Assembly: GCA_025937895.1 (NCBI GenBank)
Contig: JAICQL010000075.1
Coordinates: 1 to 32,532, forward strand
Source: Polyangiaceae bacterium
GTDB lineage: Bacteria > Myxococcota_A > Polyangia > Polyangiales > Polyangiaceae
Length of the DNA stretch: 32,532 nucleotides
Direction of reading: 5' to 3'
Under the pieces are notes generated by a model. That model saw nothing but the letters and a program-made list of their open reading frames with translations. It had not been told where the DNA came from and searched no databases. Every line of letters starts with the position of its first letter. Position 1 is the first letter of the stretch. Below are positions 15,689-23,670 of the stretch, in pieces. The translations under genes were made by a program, and so were the position numbers.

Positions 15689-16594
15689 TCAGTGCGTGGT
15701 GAGCTCGAGGTGCCGCCGGATGGCTTGCAGTTTGTCCGGGTTGAGCACGACGTACAAGCCGTGAATGGCGGCTCCATCGCTCTCCAGCGACAGAACGTTC
15801 AGCACCTCCCCATTCTCGAACGTGAGTAACGCCGGCCAGCCATTGACGTCGAGGATGCGGAACTCCACGGGCAGTGGATGGCGAGCGATCTTGCCCGCCA
15901 GCCCCAGGAAGAAGCGCGCCACACGCTCCTTGCCCAGCAGCGGCTTGAGCGCGGCCGTGCGCTTGCCGCCGCCGTCCGAGCGCATCACCACGTCTTCGCT
16001 GAGCAAGCGCTGCAGCGGCTCCAGCTGGCCCGCGCGGATGGCGAGCAAGAACTCGTGCAGCAGCCGCTCGTGGCGCTCGCGCGAGGGCGCAAAGCGCGGG
16101 CGGTTCTCGCGCAGGTGAGCGCGCGCTCGCAGCGCGAGCTGGCGGCAGTGCTCGGCGCTGAGCCCGAGCATCCCGGCCACCTCGACGTGGCTGTACTCGA
16201 ACACCTCGTGCAGCAGGTACGCGGCGCGCTCGGCCGGGCTGAGCTGCTCCAGCAGCACCAGGAAGGCCATCGAGAGCGACTCGTGCAGCGCCGCGGGATC
16301 GGCGGGGCGCTCGGCAGCGTCGGTGGGCAGTGGCTCCGGCAGCCACGGCCCCACGTAGCTCTCCCGGCGCGCCCGCGCGCTCTTGAGCTGATCGAGGCAC
16401 AGCCGGCTGACGACGGTGGTGAGCCAGGCGCCTGGCGACGCCAGCTCGGCCACGTCCGTGGCCTGCCAGCGTAGCCAGGCGTCTTGCAGCACGTCCTCCG
16501 CGTCGGCGGCGCTGCCCAGCATGCGATACGCGAGCGCAAACAGCCGGGGGCGCTCCTGCTTGAAGGCTTGCTCCGACACGGCTGGGTCGATCAT
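15689..16594 (-). CDS. ECF41-group sigma factor with C-terminal SnoaL-like regulatory domain
   Basis: 301 residues from the ATG at 16594, whose ATGA overlaps the stop of the oxidoreductase gene. Region sigma2 is at about 8-75 (FALAYRMLGSAADAEDVLQDAWLRW, DQLKSARARRESY) and sigma4 at about 105-165 (LEQLSPAERAAYLLHEVFEYSHVEVAGMLG). The ECF41 hallmarks are all present: WLPEP (84-88) in the linker, DGGGK (207-211) in the C-terminal SnoaL-like extension and NPDKL (285-289) near the end. ECF41 factors lack a conventional anti-sigma gene and are controlled by this fused domain. They typically activate a neighbouring carboxymuconolactone decarboxylase, oxidoreductase or epimerase gene, here the coupled FAD oxidoreductase. 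Convergent with the pseudokinase gene. Confidence 0.95.
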   Translation of the reverse strand: MIDPAVSEQAFKQERPRLFALAYRMLGSAADAEDVLQDAWLRWQATDVAELASPGAWLTTVVSRLCLDQLKSARARRESYVGPWLPEPLPTDAAERPADPAALHESLSMAFLVLLEQLSPAERAAYLLHEVFEYSHVEVAGMLGLSAEHCRQLALRARAHLRENRPRFAPSRERHERLLHEFLLAIRAGQLEPLQRLLSEDVVMRSDGGGKRTAALKPLLGKERVARFFLGLAGKIARHPLPVEFRILDVNGWPALLTFENGEVLNVLSLESDGAAIHGLYVVLNPDKLQAIRRHLELTTH

Positions 16595-17787
16595 GCGGCA
16601 ATCCGTGGCGCGGCGGAAGTGGGCAGCTGGCGCGGCGCCTCCAGCGCGCTCAGCGGCCACAGGCCGGCGCGCTCGGCGCGCAGGCGCAGCACCGTGTAGC
16701 GGCAGATCAGCTCCTTGAAGAATGCACCGCTACGGCCGTCGATGCTCTGCTCGCGCACGCTGCCGTCGGGCCAGCGGCGATCGATGACGCCCGTGCGGCG
16801 CCCGAGCGAGATGCACACGCCGCCATCGCTGAACACGAACGGCGCCTCAGCCAGCCTCTGGTGCCGGCGCGCCACGTTATCCGCGGCGGAGGCAGCCATG
16901 TAAATGGCCACCTTGCACGACAGGTGTAGTCGCCCGGAAGCACCGCCCTCCACGTCGGCGGCGTCGCCCACCGCGCTCACCTGCGGGTGCGACAGCGAGC
17001 GCAGGTGGTCGCCCACGATCACCTGCTCGCGCGCGTTGACCAGCAGCCCCGCCTCGCGCGGCAAGGAAGAGACGGCGAAGCCGCCTGCCCAGATGCACAC
17101 GCCGGCCACGCTACGCTGCGCGGTCGCTGAGCCCTCGCTGCTCCACCACACGGCGCCGGGCTCGATCTGCTGCACCCGGGCGCCCTCGTGCAGCTGCACT
17201 CCGCTCTGCAGCAGGTGCCGGCGAATGTACTCGCGCGCCCCGCGCGACAGCTCCGGGGCGAGCTGCGAGTGGCTGAGCAAGGTGACCGGCACGTGGGGCC
17301 AGCGCTCGGCCAGCTCCGCCGCCATCTCTATCCCGCTCAGGCCCCCGCCCACTACCACCACCGAGCCGCGGGCTCGCTCCACTGCCAGCAGGCGCTCGCG
17401 CAGCGCGGGCACGATGTCGGCATCGAGGCTGAAGGCGTGCTCGCGCGCGCCCGGCACCAGGCTGCGATCCACCCGGCTGCCGAGCGCGAGCACCAGCTCG
17501 TCGAAGCCAAAACGCCGGCCCTGCGCGTGGAGCTCGCCGCGCGCCAGATCCAGGCCGTCGGCGCGCGCAGCGACGAAGCTCACTCCCGTGCCCGCGAGCA
17601 GCCGCGGTATGGAGAGCGAGCGCAGCCGGGCGCCGACCGCCGCCTGGTGCTGGCGCACGCGCTCCACGAACAGCTCACTGCCGTTGATCAGACGAATGTC
17701 GAGCTGACCGCGCGCGCGCCGGGCCAGGCGCAGCGCCGTCAACAAGCCAGCATAACCACCACCCAGAATCGTGATTTGGCGTTTCAT
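16591..17787 (-). CDS. FAD/NAD(P)-dependent oxidoreductase (NDH-2-like), likely ECF41 target
   Basis: 398 residues. The ATG at 17787 begins the first Rossmann strand directly (MKRQITILGGGYAG, FAD-binding GGGYAG at 9-14). A second dinucleotide fold is at about 142-158 (SVVVVGGGLSGIEMAAEL), and an AVGDAAD FAD motif at 272-278. The overall pattern fits the pyridine-nucleotide-disulphide oxidoreductase superfamily closest to type II NADH dehydrogenases. A C-terminal amphipathic region (LICRYTVLRLRAERAGLWPL) may touch the membrane. The electron acceptor is unknown. Its last 4 nt overlap the ECF41 sigma gene. A match to the ECF41 promoter motif lies only 8 nt before the start codon. Confidence 0.88.
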   Translation of the reverse strand: MKRQITILGGGYAGLLTALRLARRARGQLDIRLINGSELFVERVRQHQAAVGARLRSLSIPRLLAGTGVSFVAARADGLDLARGELHAQGRRFGFDELVLALGSRVDRSLVPGAREHAFSLDADIVPALRERLLAVERARGSVVVVGGGLSGIEMAAELAERWPHVPVTLLSHSQLAPELSRGAREYIRRHLLQSGVQLHEGARVQQIEPGAVWWSSEGSATAQRSVAGVCIWAGGFAVSSLPREAGLLVNAREQVIVGDHLRSLSHPQVSAVGDAADVEGGASGRLHLSCKVAIYMAASAADNVARRHQRLAEAPFVFSDGGVCISLGRRTGVIDRRWPDGSVREQSIDGRSGAFFKELICRYTVLRLRAERAGLWPLSALEAPRQLPTSAAPRIAA

Positions 17788-17795
17788 GCCAGCAA

Positions 17796-17823
17796 GACGA
17801 GGCAGGCCCCGGCGAACGTGACA
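17796..17823 (-). promoter_or_regulatory. Candidate ECF41-dependent promoter
   Basis: On the minus strand TGTCACG (17823-17817) is followed after 17 nt by CGTC (17799-17796). This is close to the published ECF41 consensus, TGTCACA as the -35 and CGTC as the -10 with about 16 nt between. It is placed directly before the oxidoreductase-sigma operon, as expected for an autoregulated ECF41 locus. The CGTC ends 8 nt before the start codon, implying a leaderless or almost leaderless mRNA. Confidence 0.65.
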
Positions 17824-17874
17824 CACGAGTGAGGCGCGAGCCCATTTTGGCCAAAGGACCGCAACGAGCTCGGG

Positions 17875-19059
17875 TCAGCCGCTCACCCGATCGAGCCACT
17901 GCTCGAGCGCGCGCTCCAGCTGCCGCGCAGTGGCGGGCAGCGCTTGCTCCAGCGGCTGCCCTGCGGGCGAGATGGCGATCAGCGGCGTGCCGCCCGGCAG
18001 GCTCGCGCGCTCCGCGGCAGAGAGCGCGACCGAGCCCGCAAACACGGCGCAGCGCGCGCCTGCGCCGTGCAGCAGCGCGCCAGGGCCCTTGCCGGCCAGG
18101 CTCGTGGCATCGAAGCAACCTTCACCGGTGAGCACCCAGTCTGCCTGCGCCCGGCGGCGCTCCAGATCGAGCCACTCGGCGACCAGCGGAAAGCCAGCGA
18201 CCAGACGCGCCCCCGCCGCCACGGCCAGCCCGAACGCAATGCCACCAGCGGCGCCGGCACCGGGCTCCTGGATGCGCGCCGGATCTGCGCCCGCATGCGC
18301 GCACAAGAGCCGTGCCAGGCGCTCCGCCTGCGCCTCGAAGCGGCACAGCTCCGCCGCGCCGAGCCCCTTCTGCGGCCCGTATATCGCCGCGGCTCCCTGT
18401 GGCCCGAGCAGCGGATTGCGCACGTCACAGGCGATCCGTAGCGGGGGCAGCGCGCGCACTTTGCCCGCCACGCGCGCGATCTGCGGCCAGCTCTCGGGCA
18501 GCGGCGTGAGCGCCTCGCCGCCGGCACTCTCGCAGCGCAGCCCGAGCGCGCTCAGCGCCCCGAGCCCCAGATCGCTGGTGGCGCTGCCGCCCACGCCGAG
18601 CAGCAGCGCGTCCGCCCCCTGCGCTGCGGCCGCGGCCAGCAGCTCACCAGTGCCGCGCGTGCTGGCGCGCCAGACGTCTCGCTGCTCGGCGGGCACCTGC
18701 GCCAGGCCATTGATCGCGGCCATCTCCAGGATGGCGAGGCGTGCCGCCGAGGGCGGCAGCGCGAGCCGCGTGCGGGCGGCCGCGGGCAGACGCGCGAGCT
18801 CGACCCAGCCGATGGGCGCGAGCTGCCACCTGGCGGGCACACTGCCCGAAAACAGCGCGCCGCTCGCGCGCTGCTCGGTGCGCACGCCGCCGGCTGCCTC
18901 GGTGAGGATGCTGCAGAAGCCGTCACCGCCGTCGGCGAGCGGCGCCAGGTCGAGCTGCCAGCTCGGGCGCGCGCGACGTAAGACAGCTGCCGCGTGCTGG
19001 CAAGCCTCGGGCGCGCTCAGCGCCCCCTTGAATTTGTCGAACGCGATCAGCACCCGCAT
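17875..19059 (-). CDS. Glycerate kinase
   Basis: 394 residues from the ATG at 19059; a longer frame upstream has no family sequence. The start MRVLIAFDKFKGALSA is the family's N-terminal substrate-binding strand. Other motifs are PLADGGDGF, GVGGSATSDLGLGALSALG and an ANG/PQKG-like segment (AAIYGPQKGLGAAEL). The C-terminal domain contains VLTGEGCFDATSLAGKGP. Members phosphorylate D-glycerate (normally at the 2-position in this GarK/GlxK-type family) to feed glycolysis from glyoxylate or serine metabolism. The length is near the usual ~380. There is an 87-bp gap to the oxidoreductase gene downstream on the same strand; no glyoxylate pathway genes are adjacent. It diverges from the Kazal lipoprotein gene. 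Confidence 0.92.
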   Translation of the reverse strand: MRVLIAFDKFKGALSAPEACQHAAAVLRRARPSWQLDLAPLADGGDGFCSILTEAAGGVRTEQRASGALFSGSVPARWQLAPIGWVELARLPAAARTRLALPPSAARLAILEMAAINGLAQVPAEQRDVWRASTRGTGELLAAAAAQGADALLLGVGGSATSDLGLGALSALGLRCESAGGEALTPLPESWPQIARVAGKVRALPPLRIACDVRNPLLGPQGAAAIYGPQKGLGAAELCRFEAQAERLARLLCAHAGADPARIQEPGAGAAGGIAFGLAVAAGARLVAGFPLVAEWLDLERRRAQADWVLTGEGCFDATSLAGKGPGALLHGAGARCAVFAGSVALSAAERASLPGGTPLIAISPAGQPLEQALPATARQLERALEQWLDRVSG

Positions 19060-19283
19060 GCGCCAGCATCCTGCCGGGCTGGCCGCGTCTGTGCCACCAC
19101 TGGCGGCGCTGCCGCGGGGGTCCGCGGAGTGGCACACCGGCACGCCCGCCGGCAAGAACGCAACCGGGCGAAATGTCGGACAATTGCGGCGCCGCCACGA
19201 GCTGTTCCAGTTGAGCACGCAACTTGCTCGACGCGCAGCACACCCCTGCCCGTTCTCGCGGCAGCAGCTCGAGGGACATCGTC
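19060..19283. other. Divergent intergenic region, 224 bp, with long inverted repeat
   Basis: It separates the glycerate kinase (minus) and Kazal lipoprotein (plus) starts. An 8-bp inverted repeat TGTGCCAC (19090-19097) / GTGGCACA (19129-19136) encloses a GC-rich core containing two CCGCGG palindromes. This might be an operator or an mRNA leader structure for the kinase gene. No clear core promoter was identified. Confidence 0.3.
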
Positions 19284-20492
19284 ATGACCAAATCCACTTT
19301 TCTCTGGGCCCCACTCGTCAGCCTGAGCTTCTTCGGCTGCTCCGCCGGTGACGTGGGCGAACCGGTTGCAGAAGACCAGGCCGAAAGCCTCGCGCAGGAT
19401 CTGCGCGCCGCGCCTGCACGCGAGAGCTACGTGCGGCTGCGGCGCGATGTGCGGCGCTGCGCCGCGCCGCTGTGCGGCGGCTTCTTCATCGACGCCGTCA
19501 ACCGCGACAGCTTGCGCTGCGCCGACGGCCAGCGCAGCGCGGAGTGCTACGTCAGCGAGCTGGAGCTGAGCGCGCTCGGGCTGAGCGAGGCACAGCAGGC
19601 CACCTTGCGCGCCGAGCCGGACACGTTCCTGCTGCTCGGCGCGATCCAGCCGCGCAACACCCGCTTCGGCGTCCTCGGCGAGCTGGTCGTGAGCGAAGCG
19701 TGGCAGGGGCACGCGGGCGTGAGCCCCAGCGGCGACTTCTTCCGCGCGCGCAACGAGGGCATCGTGTGCATCACCAGCCCGTGCCTCTCGTTCTCGGCGG
19801 AGCTGCTCAACCGCAACGCACCGAGCCGGCCCTTCGCCGAGATCGACGTGTCGGCGGTGGACGCCGATGCGAGCGCGGCCTTTGCTCAGCTGGATGCACC
19901 GGAGGGCTTGCTGCTCGCTGCAGAGCGCACCACCGTGCGCGGCCCCGCCGGTCGCGCACGCGGCCTGGCTGCGAGCGAGTTTTACCTGCCGTTCGTGGCG
20001 GAGCCCGTGGCGTGCGGCTCGCGCGGGTTGCCACAGTGTGCGGAGGGCAGCTTCTGCAACTTCCCGCTCTCCGCGGCCTGCGGCAGCTTCGACGCCCCCG
20101 GCGTATGTGAGCCGCTGCCGGAGGCCTGTATCGAGATCTTTGCACCGGTCTGCGGCTGTGACGGCCAGACCTACGCCAACTCCTGCTTCGCCGCTGCCGC
20201 CGGGGTGAGCGTGGCAGCCGAGGGCGAGTGTGAGCCAGAGCCGCCAGTCGAGCAGGCCTGCGGCTCGCGCGGGCTGCCGGAGTGCGGCGAGGGTCAGTTC
20301 TGCGCCTTCCCCCCCGAGGCTGAGTGCGGGCGCGGCGACCGCCCGGGTGTGTGCGCCCCGCGTGCAGAGGCCTGCATCCTGATCTTTGACCCGGTGTGCG
20401 GCTGCGACGGCCGCACCTACAGCAACTCCTGTGTTGCCAGCTCCGCAGGGGTCAGCGTGGAACACGACGGGCCCTGCGCGGGCGCTGACTGA
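19284..20492 (+). CDS. Lipoprotein with DUF6748-like region and two Kazal-type inhibitor modules
   Basis: 402 residues. The ATG at 19284, preceded by GAGGG at 19271-19275, gives a lipoprotein signal ending FFGC (Cys19). Residues ~45-240 resemble the DUF6748 region of myxobacterial proteins (ESYVRLRRDVRRCAAPLCGG, ECYVSELELSALGLS). It is followed by two near-identical ~75-residue modules (242-316 and 324-398). Each has a Cys-rich lead (CGSRGLP.C.EG.FC) and a Kazal-like domain with PVCGCDGQTYANSC or PVCGCDGRTYSNSC. Kazal domains inhibit serine proteases, so a role in protecting the predator's surface or blocking prey proteases is plausible but inferred. Upstream of and co-directional with the CotH gene. 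Confidence 0.88.
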   Translation: MTKSTFLWAPLVSLSFFGCSAGDVGEPVAEDQAESLAQDLRAAPARESYVRLRRDVRRCAAPLCGGFFIDAVNRDSLRCADGQRSAECYVSELELSALGLSEAQQATLRAEPDTFLLLGAIQPRNTRFGVLGELVVSEAWQGHAGVSPSGDFFRARNEGIVCITSPCLSFSAELLNRNAPSRPFAEIDVSAVDADASAAFAQLDAPEGLLLAAERTTVRGPAGRARGLAASEFYLPFVAEPVACGSRGLPQCAEGSFCNFPLSAACGSFDAPGVCEPLPEACIEIFAPVCGCDGQTYANSCFAAAAGVSVAAEGECEPEPPVEQACGSRGLPECGEGQFCAFPPEAECGRGDRPGVCAPRAEACILIFDPVCGCDGRTYSNSCVASSAGVSVEHDGPCAGAD

Positions 20493-20553
20493 GCCCGCAG
20501 CGCGCGCCACAATCTCGAGGACACTCGAGCAGCGCTCGGGCACTCTTGGCAAC

Positions 20554-22284
20554 GTGGCAAGCGCGAGGAGCGTGGTTCGGCCGTGGACGGGCGGCGTCCA
20601 CGGCCGGTGCGGCGGCGAGGCATGGGCGGTGCTGGCGCTGGTCATGGGCTGCACAGACGCGAGCTCACCAGCGCCCCCGCTGATGGCAGCGGGCCCGCGG
20701 CAGGGTCCGCCGGAGAGCGTGTTCCAGCGCGAGCGCCGCATCGAGGTGGAGATCGAGCTGGCGCCCGCCGACTGGGAGCAGCTGCGCTTCGAGGGGCGCA
20801 GCCTGGCGCAGCTGGAGGAGGACCCGCCGGCGCCCTACCGCTACACCGGATTCCCAGCGCAGGTGACCGTGGACGGCGTGCTTCATCGCGGGGTGCAAAT
20901 GCGGAAGAAGGGCTTCATCGGCTCGCTCTCGACCTTGCGCCCCTCCTTGCGGCTCGACTTCGACCCGGAGCGGCAGGGGCTGCTCGGCGGGCTGCGGCGC
21001 TTGACCCTCAACTCGGACTATCAGGACCGCTCCCACGCCCGCCAGTGCATGGCGCTGGATCTGCTGGCGGCAGCCGGCGTCCCCGCCTCGCGCTGCGCCT
21101 ATGCGCACGTCAGCGTGAACGGCCGCGATCTCGGCACGTACAGCAACGTCGAGCCGATCACGGGCAGCTTTCTGCGGCGCCACTGGAGCGATGACGTGGG
21201 GCCGCTGTACGAGGGCACCGTCGCCGATTTCGACCTGGAGAGCTGGCAGGATCTGGAGCTGGAGAGCAACGGCGCCACCCAGCAGGCGGAGCTGCAGCAG
21301 CTGGCGGCTGCGCTGGAGGCGAGCGATGAGACCGTGGTGAGCGAGCTCGCGGCCATCGTAGATCTGGATCGCTTCCGCGACTTCTGGGCGATGGAGACCT
21401 TGCTCGGGCACTGGGACGGCTACGCCGGCAACGCCAACAACTACTATCTGTTCTTCAGCCCCGACAGCCAGCGCTTCGAGCTCATCCCCTGGGGGCTGGA
21501 TCAAGCCTTCGTCGGGCAGCGGCCCTTCAGCAGCGACTTCTACGACATCACCGTGTACGCGCGCGGGCACCTGGCACGCCGCCTGTATGACGTGCCCGAG
21601 CAGCGCGCGCTATTCCGCCAGCGCCTGGGCGAGCTGAACGCTCAGCTCTGGGACGAGAGCGCGCTGCTGGCGCAGGCGGAGGCGATCGCGGCGCTGGCGC
21701 CCGACGCGGCGCCGGACGCCATGACCGCGCACCGCGAGTTCTTGCGCAGCCACGGCCAGGCGCTGCGCGCCGCGCTCGCCGAGCCCGCGCCGGAGATCAG
21801 CGATCCAGCGCCAGCGCCGCCCGTCACTTGCCCGCTGCGCTGGAGCCCGCTCGGCGGTAGCTTCAGCACGTTCTGGGAGTCGAACGAGGGCACGGCGGAG
21901 CTCGCGCTGGAGCTCGACGGAGCCCCGCTGCAGAGTGAGTTCTTCCCCTCGGCACAGCCCGATCCGGATCCCACCCGCGCCACCATCAGCCTGGCGGGCC
22001 CGCTGCCGGACGGGCGCACCGTGCTGCTGCTCTTGCTCCTGCCGCGCGCGCTGCTGGCTCCCGGCAACTATCGCTTTCACGGCAGCGAGACCCTGGGGGT
22101 GGCCGGCGCCATCGGCGCGGACGGCGCCTTCACCACCCTGGGGCTGTTCGGGGACGGCCAGCTCAGCTTCAGCCGCGCCAGCACCAGCCCCGGCGCCCCG
22201 CTGCGCGGCGAGCTCCAGGCGACGCTCTATCAGAATACCTGTCTAGGCACCGCAGGCGCTGGCGGCAGCGGCAGCGGCGGCTGA
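20554..22284 (+). CDS. CotH-family lipoprotein (atypical kinase-like fold)
   Basis: About 576 residues from the GTG at 20554. The start is uncertain: a GTG at 20572, just after GAGGAG, is an alternative. Either gives a signal ending LVMGC. The CotH domain is clear: QMRKKGFIGS, LTLNSDYQDRSHARQCMALD, VNGRDLGTYSNVEPI, ETLLGHWDGYAGNANNYYLF and LIPWGLDQAF (the metal-binding Asp). In spore CotH kinases a Lys precedes the PS[LK]-type strand; here it reads TLRPSLRLDFD, so that residue is Arg, and activity is uncertain. The C-terminal ~150 residues form a beta-rich domain of unknown type, ending in a Gly/Ser tail. Myxobacterial CotH lipoproteins are common but uncharacterised. Its 3' end overlaps the truC-like gene by 42 bp tail to tail. 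Confidence 0.85.
   Translation: MASARSVVRPWTGGVHGRCGGEAWAVLALVMGCTDASSPAPPLMAAGPRQGPPESVFQRERRIEVEIELAPADWEQLRFEGRSLAQLEEDPPAPYRYTGFPAQVTVDGVLHRGVQMRKKGFIGSLSTLRPSLRLDFDPERQGLLGGLRRLTLNSDYQDRSHARQCMALDLLAAAGVPASRCAYAHVSVNGRDLGTYSNVEPITGSFLRRHWSDDVGPLYEGTVADFDLESWQDLELESNGATQQAELQQLAAALEASDETVVSELAAIVDLDRFRDFWAMETLLGHWDGYAGNANNYYLFFSPDSQRFELIPWGLDQAFVGQRPFSSDFYDITVYARGHLARRLYDVPEQRALFRQRLGELNAQLWDESALLAQAEAIAALAPDAAPDAMTAHREFLRSHGQALRAALAEPAPEISDPAPAPPVTCPLRWSPLGGSFSTFWESNEGTAELALELDGAPLQSEFFPSAQPDPDPTRATISLAGPLPDGRTVLLLLLLPRALLAPGNYRFHGSETLGVAGAIGADGAFTTLGLFGDGQLSFSRASTSPGAPLRGELQATLYQNTCLGTAGAGGSGSGG
20578..20606 (+). promoter_or_regulatory. 11-bp perfect hairpin at the CotH translation start region
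   Basis: CGGCCGTGGAC (20578-20588) pairs perfectly with GTCCACGGCCG (20596-20606) around a 7-nt loop. It is 85 bp after the Kazal gene stop and within the first codons of the CotH frame. It has no U-tract. It could be a terminator or attenuator between the two genes, or a structure limiting CotH translation. Confidence 0.5.
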
Positions 22285-22950
22285 GAGCCCACTCCACACG
22301 CGCTGCAGCTCGTCAGGCAGCGGGGCGTGCAGCTCCAGCAAGGCTCCGCTGAGCGGGTGCACCAGGCTCAGCCGCTCGGCGTGGAGGGCCATGCGCTCCA
22401 GCCCGAAGCGGCGCTGAAACAGCCGGTTGTGCTCGGACTTGCCGTAGCGCACGTCGCCGATGATGGGGTGGCTGATGTGCTTGAGGTGGCGCCGCAGCTG
22501 ATGCGCGCGCCCCGTCAGCGGAGAGGCCTCCACCCAGGAATACAGGCGCTCCACCCCGGTCAGCTCGTTCTGCAGCGGCGCGCTGAATAGCCGCGCCATG
22601 CGCGTCTGCGCCGGCTGCCTGGGCTTGCCTGGCTCCTTGGCGAGCGGGTGATCGATCAGCTGCGCTTCCGGGGCGCGGCCGCGCACCAGCGCCAGGTAGC
22701 GCTTGTGCACGCGATCCTCCGCGAAGGCCTGGCCCAGCTGTCCGGCGATCTCCGGGGTGCAAGCGAACAGCAGCACGCCGCTGGTGCCGCGATCGAGCCG
22801 GTGCGCGGGGTAGACCCAGTGCCCCAGCTGGTCGCGCAGCGCGCTGAGCACCGTGACCTCGTCCTGCGCCCAGCCGCGGTGCACAATCAGCCCCGCCGGC
22901 TTGTCCACGGCGACCAGCGCATCATCGTGATACAGGAGCGGCAGGGGCAC
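22243..22950 (-). CDS. truC: TruC-like tRNA pseudouridine synthase (RluA superfamily)
   Basis: 235 residues with a GTG start at 22950, opening LLYHDDALVAVDKPAGLIVHR, which matches the TruC N-terminus. The catalytic Asp is Asp53 in HRLDRGTSGVLLFA. Other conserved segments are KRYLALVRG, the RAHQLRRHLKHISHPIIGD signature of the family and the MALHAERLSLVHP strand. E. coli TruC modifies U65 of tRNA-Ile and tRNA-Asp and is ~260 residues; this protein lacks much of the C-terminal extension. The Ala-rich end (SAAAAAAASACGA) is encoded by DNA that is also the 3' end of the convergent CotH gene. It follows the AlkB gene by 13 bp, so the two are probably one operon. Confidence 0.85.
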   Translation of the reverse strand: MPLPLLYHDDALVAVDKPAGLIVHRGWAQDEVTVLSALRDQLGHWVYPAHRLDRGTSGVLLFACTPEIAGQLGQAFAEDRVHKRYLALVRGRAPEAQLIDHPLAKEPGKPRQPAQTRMARLFSAPLQNELTGVERLYSWVEASPLTGRAHQLRRHLKHISHPIIGDVRYGKSEHNRLFQRRFGLERMALHAERLSLVHPLSGALLELHAPLPDELQRVWSGLSAAAAAAASACGA

Positions 22951-22963
22951 GAGGCGCCGTATA

Positions 22964-23587
22964 TCAGGCGGGCGCCCGCAGCAGGTGCCGGAACGTCAAG
23001 CTGATGCGCTCCTCGACCGGGCTGCTCGCGCGCGGCAGCGCATGGCGATAGTGACGCTGACAGCTGCCGCCCATGACCAGCAGGCTACCGTCGGCCAGCG
23101 GCAGGGTGAGCGGGCGCTGGCCGCGCGGGGCGCGCTGCAGGCGCAGCTGAAAGCGGCGTGTTGCACCGAGCGAGAGCGTGGCCACCAGCGGCTCAGGGCC
23201 GAGCTCGGGCTCGCTGTCGGCGTGGTAGCCCATGCTGTCTTCGCCGTCGCGGTAGCGATTGATGAGCACGTGGTTGAAGGGCGCGCCCGCCTGCGCCGCC
23301 ACGCGCGCGCACAGCTCCCCGAGCGGCGCCAGCGCGGCAGGCCAGGGGCGCGGCTCCAGGGTCTGGCCGGAGTAGCGATAGGGCAGCTCGCCCGCCCAGG
23401 CGATCAACCGTGGCTGCAAGATGGGCCTGCCGAACAGCACGATGTGGCGCTGCTCCCAGGCGAGCTCGCGCACCAGGGCGGCGCGCAGCTCCGCCGCCTC
23501 CGCGGCGCCGAGCCAGCGCTCGTGCAGCTCCAGCCAGGCACCCAGCTGCAGCTCGGTGCGCGCCGCCTTCGAGTACTCCGCCGTCAT
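22964..23587 (-). CDS. AlkB-family Fe(II)/2-oxoglutarate-dependent dioxygenase
   Basis: 207 residues. The jelly-roll core contains NRYRDGEDSMGYHADSE (iron ligands His122 and Asp124), then HYRHALPR (His182) and RISLTFR (Arg194 and Arg200, 2-oxoglutarate binding), so the active site is complete. AlkB proteins oxidatively remove alkyl lesions such as 1-methyladenine and 3-methylcytosine from DNA or RNA. The closest pattern is the short ALKBH2/3-like bacterial form (VLINRYRDG, QHHW-like segment). Co-transcription with the tRNA pseudouridine synthase (13-bp gap) suggests RNA repair or modification is possible, but substrate preference is unknown. The start codon directly abuts a strong hairpin containing its GGAG ribosome-binding sequence. 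Confidence 0.92.
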   Translation of the reverse strand: MTAEYSKAARTELQLGAWLELHERWLGAAEAAELRAALVRELAWEQRHIVLFGRPILQPRLIAWAGELPYRYSGQTLEPRPWPAALAPLGELCARVAAQAGAPFNHVLINRYRDGEDSMGYHADSEPELGPEPLVATLSLGATRRFQLRLQRAPRGQRPLTLPLADGSLLVMGGSCQRHYRHALPRASSPVEERISLTFRHLLRAPA

Positions 23588-23618
23588 GCTCCGGGACGGT
23601 AGTAGACCATCCCGGAGC
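23588..23618 (-). promoter_or_regulatory. Hairpin occluding the alkB ribosome-binding site
   Basis: A 9-bp perfect stem (GCTCCGGGA 23588-23596 with TCCCGGAGC 23610-23618), extended inward by 3 bp beyond one mismatch, ends directly at the alkB start codon. The GGAG of the 3' arm is the only plausible Shine-Dalgarno sequence. It may also act as terminator for the gene at 23671-27888. An 8-codon frame (MVYYRPGA) starts in the loop at 23610 and its TGA overlaps the alkB ATG. Confidence 0.5.
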
Positions 23619-23670
23619 TCAGCGGCAACGGCGCCGCCCTGCGCAACCCCCTCGAAGCCCGCTGGCCCGC

